DNA of 50,562 nt from Saprospiraceae bacterium (GTDB lineage Bacteria; Bacteroidota; Bacteroidia; Chitinophagales; Saprospiraceae): the NCBI GenBank assembly GCA_019187225.1, contig JABAQQ010000016.1, positions 1-50,562 on the forward strand, given 5' to 3'. This document shows positions 1-6,325 of this stretch, piece by piece; position 1 is the stretch's first letter, and each line of letters starts with the position of its first letter. The position numbers and the translations under genes are program-made. The notes below the pieces were generated by a model. That model made no database searches. It saw only the letters and a program-made list of their open reading frames with translations, and was not told the origin of the DNA.

Positions 1-423
1 AAGTACATCCCCTATAAAGACTACCGGGTCTTTGCTGCGGGACTCAAGACGATCTATCAGGCGGCGGATGAACAACAGGCGCTGCTGGCCCTGGAGCACA
101 TGGAAGCAACCTGGGGAAAAAAATACGCCCCGGCCCTTGAAAACTGGCGGCGAGACTGGCCCCGTCTGATCCCCATGTTCCAATACGGCCCCGAAATCCG
201 GCGCTTGATCTATACGACCAATACGGTGGAAGGCCTGCACAGACAGTTACGAAAAGCCACCAAAACAAAGGGGGCATTTACCTCCGAAGACGCCCTCAAA
301 AAACTCTTATATGTCACATTAGAGCGGATTCTGAGCAAATGGAATAACCCGATTTATGCTTGGAAAACCATTTTCACTCAACTAAAACTACATTTCAATG
401 AACGAATCAATCCCTATTTATAA
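1..423 (+). CDS. IS256-family (mutator-type) transposase, C-terminal part
   Basis: The frame is open from base 1 and stops at 421-423, giving 140 residues; the 5' part lies outside the window. The sequence matches the C-terminal region of IS256/Mutator DDE transposases: a WGKKYAPALENWRRDW stretch, then the family's RRLIYTTNTVEGLHRQLRK segment carrying the last acidic catalytic residue (E in NTVEGLHRQ). Family members are usually about 400 residues, so roughly two thirds is missing only because the window begins here. The stop is followed by a palindromic element and an inverted-repeat-like end at 523-553, so the element seems to end near 553. Whether the whole transposase is intact cannot be seen. 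Confidence 0.9.
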   Translation, partial: KYIPYKDYRVFAAGLKTIYQAADEQQALLALEHMEATWGKKYAPALENWRRDWPRLIPMFQYGPEIRRLIYTTNTVEGLHRQLRKATKTKGAFTSEDALKKLLYVTLERILSKWNNPIYAWKTIFTQLKLHFNERINPYL

Positions 424-443
424 ACGCTTTGCCGCTGGCGCCT

Positions 444-516
444 CGGTTGTAATCCACTTTCGTCCGGCTCGCCTCCGTAAACTCCGGCTCGCTCGGACGA
501 AAGTGGATTACAACCG
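444..516. repeat. 73-bp palindromic element inside the IS 3' end
   Basis: Two perfect 23-nt inverted arms, 444-466 and 494-516, enclose a 27-nt centre that itself contains CCGGCTCGC-type words twice. It lies between the transposase stop and the probable IS terminal repeat. It could act as a strong bidirectional terminator, or be a REP/MITE-like palindrome that inserted into the element. No T-run follows either arm, so a simple intrinsic terminator is less likely. Confidence 0.7.
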
Positions 517-522
517 AAATAT

Positions 523-553
523 GATTTTTTGACACAGTTATTTGAACACTCCC
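523..553 (-). mobile_element. Probable right terminal inverted repeat of the IS256-type element
   Basis: The reverse strand begins GGGAGTGTTCAAATAACTGT and continues GTCAAAAAATC, which resembles the ends of IS256-family elements in Bacteroidota as I remember them. It lies 100-130 bp after the transposase stop. The partner left end and the target duplication are outside the window, so the boundary is inferred. Confidence 0.55.
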
Positions 554-597
554 GAATCTGCAATCCAACCGCCTTCGCCAGGGCTTCGGCGGCTAAA

Positions 598-728
598 CCG
601 TCCACCGTCCACCGTCCACCGTCCACCGTCCACCGTCCACCGTCTACCGTCCACCGTCTACCGTCTACCGTCCACCGTCTACCGTCCACCGTCTACCGTC
701 CACCGTCTACCGTCCACCGTCTACCGTC
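598..728. repeat. Heptanucleotide tandem array (CCGTCCA/CCGTCTA), about 19 units
   Basis: A 131-bp run of 7-bp units alternates mainly between CCGTCCA and CCGTCTA and ends directly at the ATG at 729. Because 7 is not a multiple of 3, the run is open in several frames and translates as spurious PPSTVHR repeats. It occupies the place where the promoter and 5' UTR of the next gene would be. The same kind of array occurs before the gene at 1927. Confidence 0.95.
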
Positions 729-1706
729 ATGATCACATCCCTTCAACAACTTATTGACAGCAACAAGCCGGCTACTACCGACGAGCTCAACCTGGCGGAG
801 AACAAAGCCGCCGCTGTGGAATTGCAAACCCGTCTTTGCGAACTCGGTATCCTCGATCCCATGTTCGGCGGCGACATCAATACGCCTTTCGGCCCGCTTG
901 CCAAAGCCGACGGCGTCGTCGGACCGATGACCCGCAATGCCATTTTTGAATTTTGCCGCTTGGCAAAAATCGAATACGTGGACAGGATATTGTCACTCGA
1001 TCTGCTCAAAGCATTGGTCGCCGCTCAGCCCGAAACTTTCCTGCCGGTTTGGTTCGCGCCCCATCCTTTCGATAAAAGTCAGACCCGTCTGGCGCGGCGC
1101 ATTCTGCGCTGTCTGCACGCCAAAGGGTACTGGATCGCGCGAAGCCCCAATGCATATAACATTGTATATGTGGAAGGTATGAACGCCGACGGCAAAGAAA
1201 ATCCCGACACGTTCGACCGCTGGAACGACCGCCGGATCGTCATTCGCATCCGCCCCGGCGGCAAACCCGAGATCGTCATCAACCACCAGGCCACGACGGA
1301 ACCGGGCAAATTCTACACCTTTCACCCGCTCGACCCCCAGGGGGCGGCGCGTATCGCCTTCGGCCAGTATAAGGCCTGGGCCGATGGTCTGCACCAGGGC
1401 GTACAACCGGCACTGGTACAGCGCGGCGATGTGCGCATCCACCGCGACCTCGATCAGAATGGAAAACGCAGCAAAAAGGATCCGATCGTCGTGGGCGACT
1501 GGTTCGGCATCAACCAGCACTCCACCACCCCGAATTTCACCCCCGAACTGGTCGGCAAATACAGCGCCGGATGCCTCGTCGGACAGGTGTACAGCGAGCA
1601 TTTGAAATTTCTCAACACCGTCCGCAAAGATTTCCGGTATCAACTGAACAAAAGCTATCTCTTCGTCTCCGCCGTACTGGCAGGCGATGATCCTCTTTTA
1701 AAATGA
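729..1706 (+). CDS. Peptidoglycan-binding protein with L,D-transpeptidase-like C-terminal motif
   Basis: 325 residues. Residues about 20-75 fit a PG_binding_1-type domain (ENKAAAVELQTRLCELGIL, then ADGVVGPMTRNAIFEF), which usually anchors enzymes to cell-wall glycan. The C-terminal part has FGINQH followed about 15 residues later by SAGCLVG. This resembles the His...SxGC catalytic signature of L,D-transpeptidases and related cysteine peptidases, so a wall-modifying enzyme is likely but the exact reaction is uncertain. I see no signal peptide at the N-terminus. The start is the ATG that immediately follows the heptamer array; no Shine-Dalgarno is visible, as usual in Bacteroidota. It stands 220 bp before the S8 protease in the same direction, and the shared upstream repeat suggests similar regulation. 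Confidence 0.7.
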   Translation: MITSLQQLIDSNKPATTDELNLAENKAAAVELQTRLCELGILDPMFGGDINTPFGPLAKADGVVGPMTRNAIFEFCRLAKIEYVDRILSLDLLKALVAAQPETFLPVWFAPHPFDKSQTRLARRILRCLHAKGYWIARSPNAYNIVYVEGMNADGKENPDTFDRWNDRRIVIRIRPGGKPEIVINHQATTEPGKFYTFHPLDPQGAARIAFGQYKAWADGLHQGVQPALVQRGDVRIHRDLDQNGKRSKKDPIVVGDWFGINQHSTTPNFTPELVGKYSAGCLVGQVYSEHLKFLNTVRKDFRYQLNKSYLFVSAVLAGDDPLLK

Positions 1707-1781
1707 GGTTTGCGGGTTGACGGGTTAACAGGTGACCGGTTAAAAAAAACTTATGCCCTGTCAACCAACAACCCTTTTACC

Positions 1782-1920
1782 CCGTTAACCGTCCACCGTT
1801 AACCGTCCACCGTCCACCGTCAACCGTCCACCGTCAACCGTCCACCGTCCACCGTCCACCGTCCACCGTCCACCGTCCACCGTCAACCGTCCACCGTCCA
1901 CCGTCAACCGTCAACCGTCT
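1782..1920. repeat. Heptanucleotide tandem array (CCGTCCA/CCGTCAA), about 20 units
   Basis: About 139 bp of 7-bp units, mostly CCGTCCA and CCGTCAA with a few CCGTTAA, ending six bases before the ATG at 1927. It belongs to the same repeat family as 598-728 but with a different minor unit (CAA instead of CTA). The 70 bases before it (1707-1781) are rich in related words such as GGGTTGACGGGTTAACAGG, which look like degenerate or inverted copies. Confidence 0.95.
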
Positions 1921-1926
1921 CAATGT

Positions 1927-3966
1927 ATGTATAAAGTCAAATTCGGCGGCAAAAAAGGCAAAACCATCAACCTCGTGGAAAGTCCCGATATGGTAGCCAT
2001 CCGCACCAAAGACAACGAAGAACTTGAAAAAGTATCGGTCAGCCGCGCCAGCAAAGAACTCATCGCGCACACGACCGAAGTCGTTTCATTCCCGGAAGCC
2101 GGCGTCACGGTGCGCCGGGTAGCGTTGGAAGAAGGCGAACTCGAATCCGCCAAAGCCACCATCGCCCATCGCGACGAGACCCGCGCCGCGCTCAAGCAGG
2201 AAGAGAACATCCGTTTCGCCGGCCGTGTACTGCAGGACGCTGAAAGCGGTGAAGTCATGCTCTATACCGAGAACTTTTTTGTCAAATTCAAGGACCCGGT
2301 TCCCGAAAAAGACTGCCTGGCGATCATCAAAAAATACAATCTGAAAATCAAGAACAAACTCGTTTTCGCCACCAATGCCTGGTTTGTGGAAGCCGAAGAA
2401 GGCACGGGGCTAAAAGTCTTTGAGATCGCCGATAAGTTGCTGAAAGAGAAGGAGGTGGAATATTGCCACCCCGAGCTGGTACAGGAACGCCGTTTCAAGG
2501 TCATCCATCCTTTGCAATGGCACCTGGCCAAAACCACCATCGGCGGCAAAACGGTGGACGCCCACGTCAACATCGAAAAAGCCTGGCAGCGCACCCGCGG
2601 CAAGGGCGCGACCATTGCGGTCATTGACGACGGCGTGGATGTGGATCATCCCGAATTTGCGGGGCGCATTGTTCACCCTTACGACGCCACCGAAAACAAC
2701 GACAACCCCCGCCCGAAAAGCCAGGACGACAACCACGGCACTTCCTGCGCCGGCATGGCCTGTGCTGCAGGCCTGAACGACGGCGCTTCCGGCGTCGCGC
2801 CCGAAGCCAAACTCATGCCCATCCGGCTGCGCAGCGGCTTGGGCAGCATGGCCGAGGCCAACGCCTTCGTATGGGCTGCCGACAAAGGCGCCGATGTCAT
2901 TTCCTGTTCCTGGGGGCCGACCGACGGCGAATGGTGGAACCCCGGCGACGCGGTGCACAACCGCCTGACGATGTTGCCCGACAGCACGCGCCTGGCGATG
3001 GATTACGCCCTCACCAAAGGTCGCGGCGGCAAAGGCTGCGTCATCCTTTTTGCGGCCGGCAACGGCAACGAAGACACCAAAAACGACGGCTATGCCAGTT
3101 ACCCCGGCGTCATCGCCGTCGCCGCCTGCAACGACACCGGCCGGCGCAGCGTGTACAGCGATTTCGGCGAGTCGGTGTGGGTTTGCTTCCCCAGCGGCGA
3201 TTTCGGCTACAAACCCTTCCAGCATCCCGCTCCCATCAGCCAGGGGCTTCGCACCACCGACCGCCTGAGCGACCAGGGTTACGACCCGACCGACTACACC
3301 AACACCTTCGGCGGCACCTCCGGCGCCTGTCCCGGCGCTGCCGGCACCGTAGCCCTCATGTTGTCGGCCAATCCCAACCTTACCCAGCCGGAAGTGAAAA
3401 AACTCCTGAGCCGCTCCTGCCGCCGCATCGACGAAGCCGGAGGCGAGTACGGCCCGAATGGCCACAGCATCTGGTACGGCTACGGCCGCATTGACGCCGG
3501 TCTGGCAGTCGAAAATGCCCTGGCCGCTGCGCAACAAGCGACAGGCCCCGCCGTGGAAGGCACGGTCAAATTCGCCACCGTTGGCGAACAACCGCTTCAA
3601 CCCGGCGGATCTTTGACGGGGAATTTCACCCCCGCTAAAAAAGTGCTGGGCCTGGCATTAAAAATTCACCCTGCCGTAAAAGGCTTGAAAATCAAGTACA
3701 AAGTCAATGTGCCGGGCCCCGGCGTCGTGGAAAGCAAGAGCGAAGGCGCTTACACCGGCACCGCCACCGGCCGTCAGCGCATCATCGGTTTTGCCATAGA
3801 GTTGACGGGAATGGAAGCCAAAAAATACGAGGTGCACTACAGCGCCCGGCTGCAGGGTGTCGCCGGCCTGGCGAGCGCCAAAAACGGAGATTGGTGCGGC
3901 ACGGACAAAAAATCCGGGAAAACCATCCAGGCCGTGTCGGTGCAGATCAGAAAAAAACAGGCATAA
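1927..3966 (+). CDS. Subtilisin-like S8 family serine protease
   Basis: 679 residues. The catalytic triad is visible in order: Asp in TIAVIDDGVD (D234), His in DDNHGTSCAG (H270) and Ser in FGGTSGACPG (S465), with the oxyanion Asn in FAAGNG (N379). The roughly 220 residues before the peptidase domain are charged and probably form a prodomain; residues about 540-679 form a C-terminal beta-rich extension. No signal peptide is evident at the chosen ATG, so it is either cytoplasmic or exported by a route I cannot see. The ATG at 1927 follows the heptamer array directly. The gene is GC-rich like its upstream neighbour, which encodes a cell-wall-binding protein. Substrate unknown. Confidence 0.93.
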   Translation: MYKVKFGGKKGKTINLVESPDMVAIRTKDNEELEKVSVSRASKELIAHTTEVVSFPEAGVTVRRVALEEGELESAKATIAHRDETRAALKQEENIRFAGRVLQDAESGEVMLYTENFFVKFKDPVPEKDCLAIIKKYNLKIKNKLVFATNAWFVEAEEGTGLKVFEIADKLLKEKEVEYCHPELVQERRFKVIHPLQWHLAKTTIGGKTVDAHVNIEKAWQRTRGKGATIAVIDDGVDVDHPEFAGRIVHPYDATENNDNPRPKSQDDNHGTSCAGMACAAGLNDGASGVAPEAKLMPIRLRSGLGSMAEANAFVWAADKGADVISCSWGPTDGEWWNPGDAVHNRLTMLPDSTRLAMDYALTKGRGGKGCVILFAAGNGNEDTKNDGYASYPGVIAVAACNDTGRRSVYSDFGESVWVCFPSGDFGYKPFQHPAPISQGLRTTDRLSDQGYDPTDYTNTFGGTSGACPGAAGTVALMLSANPNLTQPEVKKLLSRSCRRIDEAGGEYGPNGHSIWYGYGRIDAGLAVENALAAAQQATGPAVEGTVKFATVGEQPLQPGGSLTGNFTPAKKVLGLALKIHPAVKGLKIKYKVNVPGPGVVESKSEGAYTGTATGRQRIIGFAIELTGMEAKKYEVHYSARLQGVAGLASAKNGDWCGTDKKSGKTIQAVSVQIRKKQA

Positions 3967-3997
3967 ATTTTTTTTCTTTTTTTGATGCGGAGTGAAT

Positions 3998-4005
3998 TAT
4001 CTTTG
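3998..4005 (+). promoter_or_regulatory. Bacteroidota -7 box for tRNA-Ala
   Basis: TATCTTTG matches the TAnnTTTG -7 consensus and lies about 60 bp before the tRNA. A TTTG at 3981-3984 could be the -33 box, but the spacing is shorter than usual. Confidence 0.5.
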
Positions 4006-4066
4006 CAGCCGCTTGAGAAAATGTTGATGTTCTCACGTCCTCTCAAGCTCTCATTTTCTCACACTT

Positions 4067-4140
4067 GGGGGATTAGCTCAGCTGGCTAGAGCGATTGCAT
4101 GGCATGCAATAGGTCATCGGTTCGACTCCGTTATCCTCCA
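4067..4140 (+). tRNA. tRNA-Ala, anticodon GGC
   Basis: A 74-nt cloverleaf can be drawn. The acceptor arm is GGGGGAT with ATCCTCC, the D-arm is GCTC...GAGC, and the anticodon arm is ATTGC/GCAAT around loop ATGGCAT with anticodon GGC at 4101-4103. The T-loop is TTCGACT, the discriminator is A, and no CCA is encoded. The T-stem has one U-U type mismatch (ATCGG with CCGTT); the same odd CCGTTATCCTCCA end recurs in the tRNA-like copy at 4181-4250. This suggests the 3' end may have been exchanged by the neighbouring cassette. An intrinsic terminator follows directly. Confidence 0.93.
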
Positions 4141-4143
4141 CTT

Positions 4144-4178
4144 AAAAGGTCTGCTGACACACGGCGGACCTTTTTCAA
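4144..4178 (+). terminator. Intrinsic terminator after tRNA-Ala
   Basis: AAAGGTCTGC pairs with GGCGGACCTTT around a short loop and is followed by a T-run. It ends the tRNA transcript. Confidence 0.7.
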
Positions 4179-4180
4179 TT

Positions 4181-4250
4181 ATTGCATCGGCTGGATAGAG
4201 CGTCCCGAAAGCATTCGGGAAGGTCATCGGTTCGACTCCGTTATCCTCCA
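4181..4250 (+). repeat. tRNA-derived direct repeat, copy A (tRNA pseudogene)
   Basis: 70 bp resembling a tRNA without its 5' acceptor strand. It has D-arm-like CGGCTGGATAGAGCG, a replaced anticodon arm (CCCGA/TCGGG) and then the same 3' thirty bases as tRNA-Ala, ending TTATCCTCCA. It matches copy B at 4524-4593 in 67 of 70 positions by eye. Lacking the 5' acceptor strand, it should not make a functional tRNA. Confidence 0.85.
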
Positions 4251-4252
4251 CC

Positions 4253-4289
4253 AGAAGGGTTCTGTACAACATGTACAGGGCCCTTTTTT
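4253..4289 (+). terminator. Intrinsic terminator after tRNA-like copy A
   Basis: AAGGGTTCTGTAC pairs with GTACAGGGCCCTT around AACAT, followed by TTTTTT. It lies four bases before the nuclease start codon. Confidence 0.7.
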
Positions 4290-4292
4290 GTT

Positions 4293-4541
4293 ATGTACTA
4301 TACCTATATCCTTTACTCCGGGTCGCTCGACAGGTATTACATTGGCAGTTGCGAAAATTTGGAAAAAAGGCTGCACGATCACCAGGTAGGCCACTCCAAT
4401 TACACGAAACACGGCAAACCATGGGTACTGAAATGGAGTCGCCCATTTGAGACCCGCCAGCAGGCAGTAGCGGAGGAATATCGCATCAAGGCGAAAAAAA
4501 GCAGAAAATACATCGAATACCTCATTGCATCGGCTGGCTAG
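4293..4541 (+). CDS. Small GIY-YIG nuclease (UPF0213/YhbQ-like)
   Basis: 82 residues from the ATG at 4293. An upstream in-frame start at 4182 would translate through the tRNA-like copy and a terminator and is rejected. The protein begins MYYTYILYSGSLDRYYIG, the GIY...YIG core, followed by the family Arg (EKRLHDHQ) and a Glu-rich helix (QQAVAEEYRIKAKKSRKYIEYL). Stand-alone minimal GIY-YIG domains are presumed DNA endonucleases, and in Bacteroidota they often sit next to tRNA genes. Here the gene is bracketed by two tRNA-derived repeats, and its last codons (IASAG, then stop) are encoded by copy B. This makes it the core of a possible tRNA-targeting cassette. Confidence 0.85.
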   Translation: MYYTYILYSGSLDRYYIGSCENLEKRLHDHQVGHSNYTKHGKPWVLKWSRPFETRQQAVAEEYRIKAKKSRKYIEYLIASAG

Positions 4542-4593
4542 AGCGTCCCGAAAGCATTCGGGAAGGTCATCGGTTCGACTCGGTTATACTCCA
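4524..4593 (+). repeat. tRNA-derived direct repeat, copy B (tRNA pseudogene)
   Basis: Second copy of the 70-bp sequence at 4181-4250, overlapping the 3' end of the nuclease gene by 18 bases. Differences are GGCTA for GGATA, a CGG for CCG in the T-arm, and TATAC for TATCC in the acceptor strand. Confidence 0.85.
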
Positions 4594-4601
4594 TAAAATT
4601 T

Positions 4602-4639
4602 AAGGATAATAAACTGATTTTCAGTTTATTATCCTTTTT
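4602..4639. terminator. Intrinsic terminator after copy B
   Basis: A perfect hairpin, AAGGATAATAAACTGA with its complement, ends in TTTTT. It closes the cassette on the plus strand. The rest of 4594-4777, between it and the end of the WYL gene, shows nothing I can support. Confidence 0.8.
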
Positions 4640-4777
4640 CTTTTTTGGATTGGGTATGAATAGCAGTAGGACCTCTCTGCAAAAGGCTTTCACACTGCCG
4701 CAAAAACATGGTTGAGCACAACCGTTCCGGCTCACTGAACAGGAAGTTGAGGATCCTCCCGGACAATGATTTCCCTT

Positions 4778-5776
4778 TCAAGCGTAACGCTTCAGCGCCT
4801 TTTCGAAAAAACGCCGCATGGTTGCCGCGAGACTTTCCGGCGCTAACACCCTCACATCGGCGCCGAACGAAGCCAGTTTCCGCTCCAAATCTATGTTTAT
4901 GATCAGGTTCAGTCCTATTACAAGCCGTTCCGGGCTCGATTCCACCACATTGAACGGTTCGAAAAAGGGACTGCTGAGGAAATATTTGCCCTGCAAGGGA
5001 GTGAATTCCAGCATGACCCCCTCCACCCGGCCCTTTGGAGGTACCGTGATACCGTAGATATAACGCCAATAACTGCCTGCGTCGTAATCCGGAGGCTTGT
5101 CGTGAAAATAACCGATGATCTCGGGCTGACCTTCGATCCGCTCCAGGGGGAAAACGCGGACAAACTGCTCCGCCGGGTCGTGCGAGAACCCGCCGACATA
5201 CCAGCGCCGGTCGTAGTGGCGCAAAAACCAGGGATCGAAAACGACGGTTTTGGGCGCGTCGGCGTGAAAAGGCTGGTATTGGAATTCAACCCGGCGAAAG
5301 CTCTCGATGGCTTCCAGGAAAAAGGGCAGGTGCTTGCCCCCGTCGTAACGGGGCAAGGGATCAAAATACACAGACTTGCCCACTACCTTTCCGCTGCCGC
5401 CCATCCACTTTTTCGCGGCTCGGTGGATCTTGCCGAACACCGCCGGCAACTGCTCGAAATTTTTCAGGTGATTGACCTTTGCCAGCGTTTCCACGGCGAT
5501 GCGCAGACAAGCCAAGTCTTCCCCTGTCAGCGGCAGGTTGTCGAGTATGGTGAAATACTGCCCCGGAGTGTAACGCCAGCCCTTCAGTACAGGGTCGTAT
5601 TCCAGCGGCGCCCCTTTGTCCCGCAACACCTCCATGTCCGTGCGCAACTGACGCAGGCTGATGCCCAGTTCTTCGGCCAGCGCTTCAGCCTTGACGACGG
5701 ATTGGGCGCTGCTGCGGGTTTGAAAAATGTCGTTGATGCGTTGGAGGCGTGCGAGGGGGTGCTTGTGTTTCGGCAT
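4778..5776 (-). CDS. WYL-domain transcriptional regulator
   Basis: 332 residues. Residues about 8-60 form a DeoR-like winged helix (LARLQRINDIF..., then EALAEELGISLRQLRTDMEVLRDKG). Residues about 150-225 form the WYL domain (FRRVEFQYQPF..., DPWFLRHYDRRWYVGGF), which is thought to bind a nucleic acid or small-molecule effector. A WCX-like C-terminal domain follows. WYL regulators are frequent neighbours of CRISPR-Cas and other defence operons. This one is divergent from the cas operon, with a candidate operator (5806-5826) just before its start and a structured intergenic region between them. Control of the cas genes is inferred from position only. Confidence 0.88.
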   Translation of the reverse strand: MPKHKHPLARLQRINDIFQTRSSAQSVVKAEALAEELGISLRQLRTDMEVLRDKGAPLEYDPVLKGWRYTPGQYFTILDNLPLTGEDLACLRIAVETLAKVNHLKNFEQLPAVFGKIHRAAKKWMGGSGKVVGKSVYFDPLPRYDGGKHLPFFLEAIESFRRVEFQYQPFHADAPKTVVFDPWFLRHYDRRWYVGGFSHDPAEQFVRVFPLERIEGQPEIIGYFHDKPPDYDAGSYWRYIYGITVPPKGRVEGVMLEFTPLQGKYFLSSPFFEPFNVVESSPERLVIGLNLIINIDLERKLASFGADVRVLAPESLAATMRRFFEKALKRYA

Positions 5777-5805
5777 ATAAGGTTATCTAGACAAAAAAAG
5801 TCACG

Positions 5806-5826
5806 TCGAACTATTGCATTGTTCGA
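5806..5826. promoter_or_regulatory. Candidate operator, inverted repeat TCGAAC-N9-GTTCGA
   Basis: A perfect 6+6 inverted repeat 30 bp upstream of the WYL start, overlapping the TTG -33 box (5819-5821) of the divergent promoter. The position suits an autoregulatory site for the WYL protein; a related GTTCGAA word occurs at about 5897. Confidence 0.35.
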
Positions 5827-5845
5827 ATTAACCTATTTATCTTTG
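5819..5845 (+). promoter_or_regulatory. Divergent promoter (TTG...TATCTTTG)
   Basis: TTG at 5819-5821 and TATCTTTG at 5838-5845 match the Bacteroidota -33/-7 promoter with a 16-17-bp gap. Transcription would start near 5852 and run into the structured region, not into any ORF before 6084. Confidence 0.6.
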
Positions 5846-5851
5846 CCGTAA

Positions 5852-6019
5852 ATGGTACATATTTCGTCCTGTAAATTTTATCCAAGGGTTAACAAGGTTC
5901 GAAATCAGGACGACATGTGTACGATTTGTACAGCTTATTCCACTAAAAAAAGGCTTTAGGTTTCGTACAAATCAAAAAAGCAAAACCGGCCCAATTGCTT
6001 GGCGGCCCGGGCCGGTTTT
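5852..6019 (+). ncRNA. Candidate structured small RNA or leader RNA
   Basis: The stretch lies between a promoter-like sequence (-7 box 5838-5845) and a strong hairpin ending in TTTT. Three helices are visible: TCGTCCTG (5864-5871) with CAGGACGA (5906-5913); GATTTGTAC (5923-5931) with GTACAAATC (5965-5973), enclosing CTAAA/TTTAG; and AAAACCGGCCC (5982-5992) with GGGCCGGTTTT (6009-6019). A competing pairing, TGTACGA (5918-5924) with TCGTACA (5963-5969), excludes the second helix, so the RNA could switch between two folds. I see no coding potential. It may be an independent sRNA of about 165 nt or a regulatory leader for the genes downstream. I do not recognise a known family. Confidence 0.45.
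5982..6019. terminator. Strong hairpin, probable intrinsic terminator
   Basis: Perfect 11-bp GC-rich stem, AAAACCGGCCC with GGGCCGGTTTT, and a 16-nt loop. It ends in only four T on the plus strand, but the A-rich 5' side makes it potentially bidirectional. It separates the candidate sRNA from the zinc-ribbon ORF. Confidence 0.65.
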
Positions 6020-6083
6020 AGATCACATTATCTTTCAACCTGCGCTTTCGATTAGCATCGAAGGAGCACAAAATTTTAGTCAA

Positions 6084-6245
6084 ATGCTGGACAAAAGTAA
6101 AAAATCTTCACCGAAGGCTCCTAAAAAATTTGATATTCGCGAGTATTTTTTTACTCCGGAATGTCCCTCCTGTGGATTAATTGATCACGAATATATGGCT
6201 TATTGTGAGGTTTGTGGATATCGGAAATGGTTTAAAGAAGAGTGA
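6084..6245 (+). CDS. Small zinc-ribbon protein, 53 residues, upstream of cas operon
   Basis: The protein starts MLDKSKKSSPKAPKKF, a lysine-rich head. It then has a CPSCG knuckle (residues 27-31) and, ten residues later, a CEVCG knuckle (41-45), ending YRKWFKEE. Two CxxCG knuckles are the classic zinc-ribbon pattern, so it should bind one zinc ion and probably a nucleic acid or a protein. A -7-like TATCTTTC lies at 6029-6036. The 5' UTR has a small hairpin (CTTTCGAT/ATCGAAGG, 6045-6064) covering an AAGGAG word. Codon use and composition resemble the AT-rich cas8b-cas3 block. I do not recognise the family; a role in CRISPR control or effector function is only suggested by position. Confidence 0.6.
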   Translation: MLDKSKKSSPKAPKKFDIREYFFTPECPSCGLIDHEYMAYCEVCGYRKWFKEE

Positions 6246-6296
6246 TTTTTTTAAGGTAAAATACAGGTCGGCACAAAAACTGCACAGCAGGATATA

Positions 6297-6304
6297 TATA
6301 TTTG
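6297..6304 (+). promoter_or_regulatory. -7 box for the cas operon
   Basis: TATATTTG fits TAnnTTTG and lies 21 bp before the cas8b ATG, which would leave a leader of about 15 nt. No clear -33 box is seen. Confidence 0.5.
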
Positions 6305-6325
6305 GGATAAGAAATATTTTAAAAC

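Noticed and set aside
2410-3600. 396-residue antisense ORF in the protease gene
   Set aside because: A GC-rich shadow frame with no recognisable motif; the sense frame has the full catalytic triad.
4182-4292. N-terminal extension of the GIY-YIG protein
   Set aside because: The codons come from the tRNA-like copy and a terminator; a known type of misannotation.
4181-4593. Two extra functional tRNAs, perhaps tRNA-Cys (GCA in the loop)
   Set aside because: Both copies lack the 5' acceptor strand, so no cloverleaf closes; treated as repeats.
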